From positions 126,730,476-126,794,475 of the forward strand of contig NC_086021.1 of NCBI RefSeq assembly GCF_036323735.1: 64,000 bases of DNA, in the 5' to 3' direction. Shown one piece after another: positions 54,100 through 64,000 of the stretch (within the stretch, counting starts at the first letter, position 1; every line of letters begins with the position of its first letter). A program made the position numbers and the translations under genes. The notes beneath the pieces are model-generated. The model was not told the DNA's origin, did not search any database, and worked only from the letters and a program-made list of their open reading frames with translations. Origin of the DNA: Rattus norvegicus. Its lineage: Eukaryota > Chordata > Mammalia > Rodentia > Muridae.

Positions 54100-54840
54100 G
54101 GGTGACAAGTGCCGGGGTGAGGTTATGTGTTTTTTGAATGTTCACAGAGCAAAGAAAAGAGTAATAAGTGACCCCTACCTTTTGCTTGTGCACAAGATGA
54201 CGTATTTCTTTCTTGGCATTAGAGCGATGTTGTGAAACACTACAGCTATTGAGAGCTGTTATCAAGTGAAAGGTCTTTGGTTTGGGAAGCACCTGCCAAC
54301 AGAGGGACTTTGATCCCCGGAACTTCTATGATGATGTCAGAGTCTTCCCCAGGCACTAACTGCCTAACTTACCCTTTTCTCCTGTCTCCTTCATCCTCAT
54401 CTCTGGTAATCCTAAACGACCTTGGGAGGAGGTAGAGCAAAAAGATCAATGGAATTACTTCAGGCTGAGGAGGGGCGTTGACTATTGACATCAGTTAGGA
54501 CCCCATGGTAGAAGCTAGGTCCACCTCAGGTTGTGTGGATGTAATATGTATTCCAATAGTCGTATTGTTGTTCTGCAGCCACATCATAAGACCACACACA
54601 TATCGAAATGAGTATCATGTATGATAGGTCATACAGGAAGGACCAAATCCTGTGCACTCTTCCTTCTAGGATCTGACCTTGCCAAGAACCTCGAGCCATT
54701 AAACAAACCTTTTCAGTGTATCTTTGGTTTTTGATAGTTGTTTGTCTTCTCCCCCTAAAGTTCATATTGTTAACAAGTAACAGATTTCATTAATAAGACT
54801 GCAAGTATCACTCACCTGAGCAGTGAGAAAGTCTAACGCC
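54100..54840. other. Intergenic DNA, no gene seen
   Basis: AT-richer unique sequence without recognisable coding content. Confidence 0.4.
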
Positions 54841-55077
54841 TTTGCTTGTTTGTTTGTTTGTTTGTTTTAATTGTATGCATATGGGTCTTTTTACCTGCAT
54901 GTATGCCTGTGGACTACATATGGGCCTGGTGCCTGCAGATGCCAGAAGAGTGTGTCAGATTCCTGGGGACTGTAGTCACACATGGCTGTGCATAGTTAAA
55001 TGTGTTCTGGAAATCAAACTAGTGTACTCTGAGAAAGAAGCTAGTGCTCTTAACAACTGAGCCATCTCTCCAGCCCA
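54841..55077 (-). mobile_element. B3-type SINE with (TTTG)n tail
   Basis: TTTGTTTGTTTG tail through GAGCCATCTCTCCAGCCC. Confidence 0.8.
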
Positions 55078-55079
55078 TC

Positions 55080-55412
55080 TGGTTTGAATATCCTTGGCTC
55101 AGGGAGTGACACTATTTAGAGGTGTGGCCTTGTTGAAGTAGGTGTGGCTTTGTTAGGGTAGGTGTGTCACTGTGGGCGTGGGTTTTAAGATCCTCGTCCT
55201 GGTTGCCTGGAAGCCAGGACTATTGGACTTCAGATGAAGAGGCAGAACTCTCAGCTCCTCCTGCACTGTGCCTGCCTGGGTGCTCCCATGCTCCCGCCTT
55301 GATGATGATGGACTGAACCTCTGAACCTGTAAGCCAGCCCCAATTAAATGTTGTCCTTATACCAGTTGCCTTGGTCATGGTGTCTGTTCACAGCAGTAAA
55401 ACCCTAAGACAC
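55080..55412 (+). mobile_element. Rodent hAT-type (URR1-like) element
   Basis: AGGTGTGGCCTTGTTGAAG, GTAAGCCAGCCCCAATTAAA and TTGGTCATGGTGTCTGTTCA are words I associate with the nonautonomous URR1 family. Family name is from memory and unverified. Confidence 0.55.
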
Positions 55413-55797
55413 CTTCCCTTCAGTTTCGAAGAGAATTTAGGGACTTGAAGGCCCAAGGAAAATGTAGGACTTGGGAGAGAGTATGAATATTTAATTGGAA
55501 TTTAAGTAGTGAAACTAGTAATTGTGAAGAAACTCTTAAAGATAGCCCCAACTGTCACAAATGGATCTGCAGAAGAACTTTGGGATGTAGTGAATTAGTC
55601 ACATTTAGGGCGTCAGCTCACAGGAGAGAGTACTTGTTTTAGAAAGGATCCCAAGTTAGAAAAGCCTTCTGATGGAGGAGAATTTGGACCTTCATGGTCT
55701 GCATATGAGGGAAGACATTCACTATGCTATACTAACCAGGCCAGAGAATGAAGAACATTAGGTAAAGACAGAAGCCAGGGATTAAAAAATAAAAGCT

Positions 55798-55890
55798 GGG
55801 GTTGGGGATTTAGCTCAGTGGTAGAGCACTTGCCTAGTAAGTGCAAGGCCCTGGGTTCGGTACTCAGCCCCGAAAAAAAGAAAAGAAAAG
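55798..55890 (+). mobile_element. ID SINE
   Basis: Flank AATAAAAGCT repeated on both sides. Confidence 0.94.
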
Positions 55891-56159
55891 AAATAAAAGC
55901 TAACGCCAGAGGTGGGGCCCTACCTGAATCCGAAGTGTTTTGCTGGAATATTGCTCTGTCTGAATAGCCCAGAAGGATTCCAGGGACCCCGTGGGCTAAA
56001 ATCTGAAGGTCTGCTCTGGGAGACAGTCATCCACATAGATAGGGTGATGGCAGGTTGAGTGTCCACAAGGTTTAGAACAGATTCCTAAAGTAAAGCAGTA
56101 GGCATAGTAGACAGAATAGCCAACCCAGAGCTCACATCTTCAACCATAAACATTAAACA

Positions 56160-56335
56160 CCCAGAGAGAGAGAGTGCAAATCTTTGAACTCTCAAAGCTT
56201 TCCCGCAATGGCATACTTCTAGCAATGCCACAACTCCTAAACCTCTCCAACAGCACCTTCAACTGGGGCCTGAGTGTTCCAGTGTGGGAGACAATGGGGG
56301 GCACTTACCATTCAAACCATCACAAGGACTGTCCC
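56160..56335. mobile_element. LINE-like 3' fragment
   Basis: CAGCACCTTCAACTGGGGCC and CATTCAAACCATCACAAGG resemble rodent L1 3' sequence; tentative. Confidence 0.4.
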
Positions 56336-56689
56336 TGAATCCCTGGGGGTGAGGGCAGCTGAATAACCTGGGATGCACGGTCATCAAAGGCAAACAGCTA
56401 TTGGGAATAGAAATATAGAGGTGTGTGGAAAAGGGCGCCCATTAATCCATTTGGAGTTCTTGGGGATCTGGGCCAGGAGATTATATGATTACAGCTTCAC
56501 TTGTAAATCTGAGGTCCTGGACTTGTCCACATTCTCTGTAAGGTTTCTCCCTGTTATAGGGACTTTTACTAGTCCTGCTGTTTTAGCTAGGGTATGATAC
56601 AAGCACTGTCCTGCTTTAGATCTTCTTTAAAATGTTATTATTATGTTATTATTATAAAATAATATTATTATTAGGTTGTTTTGTTTTCT

Positions 56690-56905
56690 TTTCTGAGGCA
56701 GAGTTTCTTTGTTTATTATGTTGTTATTATTATTATTATTAGTGGTAGTAGTAGTAGTAGTATTGACATAGGGTTTCACTATGTAGCTGTAATTGATCTG
56801 GAATTTGCTATGTGGACAAGGATAGTCTTTAACTCACAAAGATCACCTGCCTCTGCCTCCCAAGTGCTGGAATTAAAGGTTACTACCCTTGGCTTTATTT
56901 TTTTA
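56690..56905 (-). mobile_element. B1 SINE with (TTA)n/(GTA)n tail
   Basis: TTATTATTATTAGTGGTAGT tail, then TCCCAAGTGCTGGAATTAAA. Confidence 0.75.
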
Positions 56906-56999
56906 AATGATATACATGCATGTAGATCTGGGTGGGCATATGTGTACCTGAGTCCAAGTACCCACAGAGACCAGATGGTATTGTAACACTGGGAATGGC

Positions 57000-57483
57000 C
57001 TCCATGTTTGAATACTTGATCTCTGTTGGTGGAACTGTTTGAGAAGGATTAGGAGGTGTGGCTGTGTTGGAAGGGGTGTGTTAATAGGGTTGACTTTGAG
57101 GTTTCAAGCGTCTCCTGCCATTCCCAATGCTCCCCAGCTACTTCCTATTGTGGATCAAGATGTGAGCACTAGATGAGAGCACTTGGCCTTTTCTGTCACC
57201 ATAACCTTGCTCCACCATCATAGACTTCACCCCTCTGAAGTCATGAAGCCAATTCAATGATTTTTTTCGTTCTTTTGTTTTCTTTTCTGAGGCAGAGTTT
57301 CTTTGTGCAGCCCTGGCTGTCCTGGAACTCACTCTGTAGACCAGGCTACCCTTCAACTCAGAGATCCTCCTGCCTCTGCCTCTCAAGTGCTGGGATTAAA
57401 GGCCTGTAGCATCGCCATTGGCTTTCTTTTATAAGTTGCCTCAGATGGTGTTTTGGTTGTAGCAATAGAAAACCTAGTGTAAG
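57000..57483 (+). mobile_element. Second URR1-like element, split by a B1
   Basis: AGGAGGTGTGGCTGTGTTGG to about 57262, interrupted by antisense B1 (57265-57425, CTGTAGACCAGGCTACCC), resuming at TTTTATAAGTTGCCTCAGAT. Confidence 0.5.
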
Positions 57484-57620
57484 TCCCTACCCCGAGCTGG
57501 AGATACAGGCAGTTGTGATCCTCTTGGCGTGGCCTCTGGGACACAAACTCAGATCTTCTGCAGGGATGGTAAGCAGTGTTAACCTCCAGCCAGCTCTCCA
57601 GCCTTGTGCCCCAGTGGTTT

Positions 57621-57724
57621 GTTTTTTTTTTTTTTTTGGTTCTTTTTTTTGGAGCTGGGGACCGAACCCAGGGCCTTGCGCTTGCTAGGTAAGCGCTCTA
57701 CCACTAAGCCAAATCCCCAACCCC
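57621..57724 (-). mobile_element. ID SINE
   Basis: Antisense copy with the CTAGGTAAGC donor-like variant. Confidence 0.93.
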
Positions 57725-58047
57725 ATCTCAGGCACTTTTACGAAGGCATGTAAGAAGAGGAAATGTGACCTGGTTTCATTCTGACACAAAGAAATTTAGG
57801 AGAGGAAGAATATTTGACTTACAGTTCCTGGATATAGTCAACTATTTTGGGGAGGTCAAGTCAGGAACTCCAGCAGCTGGTCACATCCCATCTACATCTG
57901 GACAGAGAAAAATGGTTGTGCCCACACTGCCTGCTTTCTAGCCAGCTTTAGCTTTCTACCACCAGGATTCTCTGCCTAGGGAATGGTAATACCCATAATG
58001 GGCTGGGTATTAATTGATATATCAATTGACAATCAAAACAATTCCCT

Positions 58048-58875
58048 AGCCAGGTAGGTGCCTTTAATCACAGCACATGGGAGACAGAGGCAGAGGCAGA
58101 GGCAGAGGCAGAGGCAGAGGCAGAGGCAGAGGCAGAGGCAGAGGCAGAGAGGCAGAGGCAGAGGCAGAGAGGCAGAGGCAGAGAGGCAGAGGCAGAGGCA
58201 GAGGCAGAGGCAGAGGCAGAGAGGCAGAGGCAGAGAGGCAGAGGCAGAGGCAGAGGCAGAGGGAGAGGCAGAGGCAGAGGCAGAGGCAGAGGCAGAGAGG
58301 CAGAGGCAGAGAGGCAGAGAGGCAGAGGCAGAGAGGCAGAGGCAGAGGCAGAGAGGCAGAGGCAGAGGCAGAGGCAGAGAGGCAGAGAGGCAGAGGCAGA
58401 GGCAGAGGCAGAGGCAGAGGCAGAGGCAGAGAGGCAGAGGCAGAGGCAGAGGCAGAGGCAGAGGCAGAGGCAGAGGCAGAGAGGCAGAGAGGCAGAGAGG
58501 CAGAGAGGCAGAGAGGCAGAGAGGCAGAGAGGCAGAGAGGCAGAGAGGCAGAGAGGCAGAGAGGCAGAGGCAGAGAGGCAGAGAGGCAGAGGCAGAGAGG
58601 CAGAGGCAGAGGCAGAGGCAGAGAGGCAGAGGCAGAGAGGCAGAGAGGCAGAGAGGCAGAGGCAGAGACAGAGGCAGAGGCAGAGGCAGAGGCAGAGGCA
58701 GAGGCAGAGGCAGAGGCAGAGGCAGAGGCAGAGGCAGAGGCAGAGGCAGAGGCAGAGGCAGAGGCAGAGGCAGAGGCAGAGGCAAGTAGATGTCTGAGTT
58801 TGAGGCCAGTCTGGTCTACAGAGCAAGGGCCAGACCTACAGAGAGAAACAAACAAAACAAACAAACACCCCCCAA
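58048..58875 (+). mobile_element. B1 SINE with internally expanded hexamer
   Basis: Left end GCCAGGTAGGTGCCTTTAATC and right end GAGTTTGAGGCCAGTCTGG are normal B1. Between them the GGCAGAGGCAG word has expanded to about 700 bp. Confidence 0.92.
58079..58784. repeat. (GGCAGA)n / (GGCAGAGA)n tandem array
   Basis: Six-base and eight-base units alternate in blocks; a pure octamer block runs about 58484-58568. No stop codon occurs in any frame of either unit, so long Gly/Arg, Ala/Glu, Gln/Arg and Leu/Pro, Ser/Ala, Cys/Leu shadow frames cover it on both strands. Confidence 0.97.
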
Positions 58876-58882
58876 GCCCCAC

Positions 58883-58883
<1 letters not shown>

Positions 58884-58928
<45 letters not shown>
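58884..58928. repeat. (CA)n microsatellite
   Basis: About 22 CA units. Confidence 0.96.
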
Positions 58929-58929
<1 letters not shown>

Positions 58930-58977
58930 CAAAACAAACAAACAACTAAACTAACAACAACCAAACCAAACAAAAAT

Positions 58978-59288
58978 GGGCTGGAGAGATGGCTCAGCAG
59001 TCAAGAGAACCTGCTGCTCGTGGAGAGAACCTGAACTCAGTTTCTGAACCCCGTATTGTTGCTCACAGGCATATGTAACTCTAGTTCCTCGGGGTCTGAT
59101 ACCCCTTCTGGCTTCTCTGGGCACCAGGCACATATATGGTACACATATATACAAGCACGCAAAACACTCATATACATAAAATGAATAATTATTTTTGAGA
59201 TAGGGTCTCACTACGTATTTATGGCTATCCTGGTACTCACTATATAAACCAGGTTGGCTTTGAACTCACAAATATCCACCTGCCTCTA
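58978..59288 (+). mobile_element. B2/B3-type SINE, then antisense B1 fragment
   Basis: GGGCTGGAGAGATGGCTCAGC to about 59190, then TAAACCAGGTTGGCTTTGAAC on the opposite orientation. Confidence 0.8.
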
Positions 59289-59599
59289 TAAACCAATCTC
59301 TATAAAACCAAAAAGAATGCCGGGAATACAGCTCAGCGGTAGATTATTTGCCTGGCATATAGAAGCCCTGTCCAGACCAGTCTGTGAATTTCCTGCTAAG
59401 AAGAGAGAATAAGAAGGCTAGAATTTGCCTCTATTGAATCAATTTAGCCTGATCACATTTCTAAGCCACTCAATTCTTCAGAGCTGAGTCAACAGAGAGA
59501 CAGCCTGTGACGCTGCCCTGTATACAATGGAAAGTAGTAAATTTTAAACAAAAATAATTAGTCAACCATGCATCAGACGTTGGTTAAAGGGCTTCAGCC

Positions 59600-59740
59600 C
59601 TCGTTAAGCCCACGAGGTGAATGCCATTCCTATTATTTCACAGTTAAGGACGTGGATGAGCAGAGACAACATACTTAGGGTTATACATATGGAGTGAGAC
59701 TCAAACCCGAGCTCAGAGCCTATGCCTGGGCGGGCTGGGC
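59600..59740 (-). mobile_element. MIR fragment
   Basis: CTATTATTTCACAGTTAAGG and AGGGTTATACATATGGAGTG follow the reverse MIR tail. Confidence 0.5.
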
Positions 59741-60269
59741 ATCCTACTGACATCAGCAGTTCTATAAGGTAACGTTACCCTTAAGCATGATTAATTTATG
59801 AAATTCTTTATCTCTGAAAACAAATGCTTCTCCTGTCTCAGATAACCGTGCACGTTAGCCACGGCTGCTGATCCAAGTGTCTGGAATGGGAAGTGCTTGC
59901 TTTTAAGAGAACAATAAGGAAAAGTTAATTTGGGAAGATCCGAAAGAGGAAGCCGCCAGGTGCACATCATGTGCCCGACACATGTGACTCTGCAAAGTGG
60001 AGGTAATGCTTCGGCCATCATCACCTCCAGGGAGCTGGTGCCTCTGTGGGCATGACATCAGCAGCCCTCCTGAAGGTACCCTAGATGGAAAGCTGAGATG
60101 TTTGCTACATGAATGGCTTACTGCCTGGGAGAGGATGTTGACAGAGAAATAAGGACTGGGACTGGGCAAAGGTGACAACAGGAGGGCATTGAAGATTCCC
60201 CTTAGCCAACTAGTGCTGAGCTTGAGTTGAGTGAGATAATACCCTGGCCTTCAAGGTAAGAGCAAGTGT

Positions 60270-60395
60270 TTGATCCCTTCCCTCCTCCCTCCCTCCCTCC
60301 CCCTTCCCTGCCCTTCCCCTCCCCCTGTTCCCTCCTTCCTTCCCTCTCTGCCCTGTCCTTCCCTCTCCCCTCTCTCTCCTTCTTCCCTGTTCTCA
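60270..60395. repeat. CCCTCC/CT-rich low-complexity tract
   Basis: CCTCCCTCCCTCCC core. Confidence 0.9.
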
Positions 60396-60504
60396 CTAAG
60401 TCTGTGGATCTTCTGCATGCTATCACTGGATTCACTCCCCTGGGCCTTCAGAGATGAAAACATTTTTGGGGAACTCTCACTTTAATGGAAGAAAGATACC
60501 CAAA

Positions 60505-60640
60505 GATTCAGTAAGGAGGCTTGGAGCTAGGCCACCTGTGTTTAGACTCAGGATCTGTAACCACACTATGCCGCTGTGAGTTGTATGTCCGACTTTCCCG
60601 TGTCCTTATCTGTGAAATTATATTTACCTTCTAACAGAAT
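60505..60640 (+). mobile_element. MIR fragment
   Basis: TGTTTAGACTCAGGATCTG and CCGTGTCCTTATCTGTGAAA. Confidence 0.55.
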
Positions 60641-60654
60641 GAAGAAGTTTATAA

Positions 60655-60770
60655 TTCTTTTTATTTATTTTGAAACAAAGTCTCATTATGTAGCCCTGGC
60701 TGGCCTAAAATTCCCTGTATAGACCAGGCTAGCCTCAAAGCCACACCTGCATCTGCCTCCCAGGAGAAAT
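60655..60770 (-). mobile_element. B1-like SINE
   Basis: TATGTAGCCCTGGCTGGCC and ATAGACCAGGCTAGCCTC. Confidence 0.75.
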
Positions 60771-61014
60771 TTATAATTAGAATGGATACTGCCAGGCACA
60801 TGGGAAAATAGCCAATAAATTATTGTTTCTGGTATGTAAGCAGGAGCTGCAGAGGATGGATAAACAGAGTGACTAAGGGGTTGAAAGAACATAAAGCAAG
60901 TATCCACCTCTGTCTGGATAGCATCAGCTTCAGGATCTTTGGTTGGGTAGGAAGAGGCCTGAAGACCAACATCATGGAGGCTGTGTTCCCCAGGGGATTG
61001 AGACACATGTGCCT

Positions 61015-61800
61015 TTTCATTTAATTATACATTATAGTTGAATTTCCATGCTAGTAAGTACAGGCACATAGAATTGTTTCCAATGGAGTCACTGGTTTAA
61101 TAGGCTGTATCAACTTTATGTTACTACCTGTGGTTGGATGTTTAAGTGTTTCTGTGCATGTGTGCCTGTATATGTATGTCTGGTACTTTGTGGGTTCTTC
61201 TTCCTTCCACCCTTCTTTATCCCCTTTCCCCACTTTTTCAAACCCCCTAACACGAGTAAGAGAGAGAAAAGGATACAGGGGAAAGGGGGCAACATTAGCC
61301 TTGAACTCCTTCCTGCTGACAAGTTCCTTGGGGGCAAGTTTGATCTTTGCTGTCAAGATGTCTAATCTCTTCTTCTCATTTCTTCTGCACAAACCACCAT
61401 CCAGTCACCCAGGCCCTTCCACCCGGGCTCCAGCATTTACATATCCTCTGAAAGTCCCCAGAGTTCCAAATGTCACACACTTAAGGAAACTATCTGGAGC
61501 TGGCAAAATCATATCTCTGCTAGAGCAGGAGGCAAATCATAGTCACCTGCTGTGAAGCCGCGCCATATCCCCACACCTGGGATTAAAACAAAAGTGTATT
61601 CCTGTAATATTTCTGTGTTTTTTAAAAGAAACCACTATTAAAATTTTCACTGCACATTTCTGCCATGTGAATTGAGCACAATTTACTTAAACATTTAACT
61701 AATTTTGGATAGTTATGTATTTCTTCCTTTGGTGTTTACTACTTACTCATCAGAAGAACATTAATATTTAAAAGTTATTATTATTATTTAAAATTTACAT
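61015..61800. mobile_element. Ancient repeat, copy A
   Basis: AATTATACATTATAGTTGAA and CATAGAATTGTTTCCAATGG are paralogous to 63255-63380. Family not assigned; the piece at 61600-61780 may be its downstream part. Confidence 0.45.
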
Positions 61801-61802
61801 TT

Positions 61803-62340
61803 CAGGATGGCATCCCCATACTTGGAAGGCAGAGGCAGAGGCAGGCAGATCAAGTTCACGTTTGTGGTCACTGTGGTCTATGTAGGGGGTTCCAGGCCAG
61901 CTGGAGGTTCATAGTGAGACTCTGCCTCAAAAAAACAGAATACATTTCAGATCGGAGGTGTAGCTCAGTTGGTAGCATGTTTGCCTAGCATATACAAAAC
62001 CCTGGGTTTCATCCCAGAATTGCACAAATCAGAGTTGTTGACACACGTCTGCAATTCAGCATTAAAGGTGTAGAAGCAGGAAGATGAAAGGTTCAAGGTC
62101 ATCTTCAGCTACGTAGCAAGTTCATAACAGCTTGGGACACACACCAGATTCTGTTACAACAGGCAAAAACAAACAGAAATGACATTTCAGGACCGATGAG
62201 ATGGGTCAGTGAATAAAACGGCTTGCCACAAAGCTTGATGACCTAAATTGGCTCTCGGGGACTCCCAAAAGTTGCCCTGTGACCTTCGCACACGCTCAAG
62301 TGTATATACTTACCCACACACACAAAGTAAATAAAGAACA
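61803..62340 (+). mobile_element. B1, B4 and B3 SINEs in series
   Basis: B1 61803-61937 (AGGCAGAGGCAGAGGCAGGC); B4 61950-62175 (GGTGTAGCTCAGTTGGTAGC then a B1-like half); B3-like 62190-62340. Confidence 0.65.
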
Positions 62341-62594
62341 ATCATCTCGTCAAACATCACCTATGCTTAACTGCAACACCCACATCTCACTCAACACTAG
62401 TATTAGATGTCTCCACCATTATTCAGGCATTTTTTCCCCTGACTTGTTTATTGCAAAAGGATTTCACACAGTAGACCAGGCTTACTTGGAACTCACTATG
62501 TAGCCAAGACTAGCCTCAGACTTGTAGCCCCAGACTCCTGCCTCAGTTTCCACAGGGCTGGGGTTCCGGTCCTGAGCCACCACACCCTGTGTTT

Positions 62595-62700
62595 TTTTTT
62601 TTTTTTTTTTTTTTTGGTTCTTTTTTTCGGAGCTGGGGACCGAACCCAGGGCCTTGTGCTTCCTAGGTAAGCGCTCTACCACTGAGCTAAATTCCCAGCC
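62595..62700 (-). mobile_element. ID SINE
   Basis: Flank CCCTGTGTTT on both sides; donor-like CTAGGTAAGC variant. Confidence 0.94.
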
Positions 62701-62842
62701 CCCTGTGTTTGTTTTTAATAGTTTTACCATTGTTCATGTGACTGTGCATGTCCTGCATTTTTGGTTTACTATGCAGTCATCCGCATTTTTACTAGAATGT
62801 CTTCATAATCTGTACTGATTTTCAATGAAGTTAAAAAATAGC

Positions 62843-62958
62843 CTTGTTGTTTTGAGACAAGATCTCACTATATAGCCCAGGCTGGCCTTAAATGCACGAT
62901 CCTCCGGCCTCAGCTTTCCCATGTGCTGGGATTACAGATGTGGGCAATCGCCCTTGGC
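62843..62958 (-). mobile_element. B1-like SINE
   Basis: TATATAGCCCAGGCTGGCC and ATGTGCTGGGATTACAGATG. Confidence 0.75.
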
Positions 62959-63199
62959 AGAACTAAACTTCTTTTAAAAAAATCTTATCTTTTTAAAATC
63001 CCAACCAGAGTATCAAAAACAAAGTCCAAATTTTCTGCCATCTGTCTCAAGACCATGGTGGAGCAGAGGTGCCCACTTCTGAGCATTCTCGAGAGCTTTT
63101 CCAGATCTCTCCATGCAAATAAGCACACACAGTCTGCTGCTTTTCTGAGAGCTGAGAATGAAACTCAGGGCTTCACACATGCTAGGCAAATATTCATCT

Positions 63200-63530
63200 C
63201 AGACTTTTTTTTTTAAGTTGAGAAATTATATTAGGTTATCTTACAACCTGTTTTTCATGTAATTATACATCATAGCTAGTGTTTCAACGCCAGTAAGATG
63301 GCCGCGTAGAATTGTGTCTAATAGCTTCACAGATTTAGTTAGGTGTACCAACGTTGTTATCATATATGGCTGGATACTTGCTTTCTCTGTGTGTCTCTGT
63401 GTACTTCTGTGGCGTGTGGATTGACAACTTACTCAATGCTTAACTATTTTTAGGTATTTAAGGATTTCCTCCTTTGCTTTTGCTGCCATAAATAACAAAC
63501 ATTAAAATATCAGGCACATGGCTTTTGTTC
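63200..63530. mobile_element. Ancient repeat, copy B
   Basis: AATTATACATCATAGCTAGT, GTAGAATTGTGTCTAATAGC pair with copy A at 61015. Confidence 0.45.
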
Positions 63531-64000
63531 ATATTTTTGAACACTTCCCTGGGGTGGAATGAGGGGGTCACGGTTTTTTTTTTTTTTTTTACTGATTCAT
63601 ATTTTCAACAATGCATCAGTTTTCCATCTCCCACCCAAGGTGGTGAGGGAAGATTCTTTCTTAGGGGCTATTTTCTGTAAGAAGCGGCAGAGAGGGAGTA
63701 CTAAGAGGGACTGGCAGAGAGGAGGGGAAAGAGAGGGGAGAATAAACATGATGGACCATGGTGGCAACGAGGAAAATTACCACATACTATACCACTTTTC
63801 TCAACAATTTTCCATTCGGAAAGGTAATGTGTGGTCCTCATAGGGAACCCAATCCTGGGCCAGGCATATCCCATAGGTATAAAGCACATTAGTGTGAGGA
63901 CATGTGTTCTATTCCCACCAACAGAAACAAACAGAAGTTCTTCCAACTTTTAAGAATATTTTGCACTCCGTTCATCCATACATTTATTTATCTAGAGACA
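63530..64000. other. Right edge, no gene seen
   Basis: T-run at about 63574-63590, then unique sequence. Chac1, the expected next gene, is not visible. Confidence 0.4.

Noticed and set aside
58033..58949. Very long open frames on both strands (up to 293 codons) rich in Arg/Gln, Leu/Pro or Ser/Ala
   Set aside because: They arise only because the GGCAGA/GGCAGAGA array has no stop codon in any frame.
63530..64000. Start of Chac1, the next gene downstream in mammals
   Set aside because: No CHAC1-like coding sequence is visible; the gene probably begins beyond the window.

Overview
This window is rodent genomic DNA, almost certainly rat (Rattus norvegicus). Spliced mammalian genes sit among about eighteen copies of the ID SINE (the BC1-derived, tRNA-Ala-like element that is amplified in rat), mixed with B1, B2/B3 and B4 SINEs, old MIR copies and many microsatellites. 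Gene order Vps18 then Dll4 on the same strand matches the mammalian VPS18-DLL4 block (human 15q15); assignment to rat chromosome 3 is from general knowledge, not from the sequence.

Layout: (1) 1-2.5 kb, SINE-dense flank with an antisense U6 snRNA retropseudogene. (2) 2.5-13.6 kb, complete Vps18 on +, five coding exons, 973 codons; introns 2 and 4 are packed with SINEs. (3) 13.6-40.2 kb, intergenic, with no gene I can support; SINE-rich stretches alternate with SINE-poor GC-rich blocks (about 13.9-17.9, 26.3-30.1 and 35.7-43.5 kb) holding clusters of ETS, SOX, RBPJ-like, forkhead and CTCF-like motifs. A roughly 20-bp minisatellite of about 31 units lies at 33.8-34.4 kb. (4) 40.2-50.3 kb, complete Dll4 on +, eleven coding exons, 686 codons, with a TATA-containing CpG-rich promoter, a compact intron-3 motif cluster and a miR-30 seed match early in the 3' UTR. 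(5) 50.3-64 kb, 3' flank with no gene; a CpG-rich block at 52.4-52.9 kb, a B1 element whose interior has expanded to about 700 bp of GGCAGA/GGCAGAGA repeats, hAT-like remnants, MIRs and ID copies.

VPS18 is a core subunit of the HOPS/CORVET endolysosomal tethers; DLL4 is the endothelial Notch ligand. They are neighbours and I see no evidence of shared regulation, although the intergenic block is plausibly Dll4 control DNA. I found no undescribed biological system. The most unusual observation is an ID SINE inserted at the Dll4 intron 6/exon 7 boundary: its target-site duplication copied the 3' splice site, so two identical acceptors now lie 118 bp apart. A second antisense ID lies just before exon 10. 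Both genes otherwise read intact in every coding exon. Motif and repeat calls were made by eye, so repeat boundaries are approximate.
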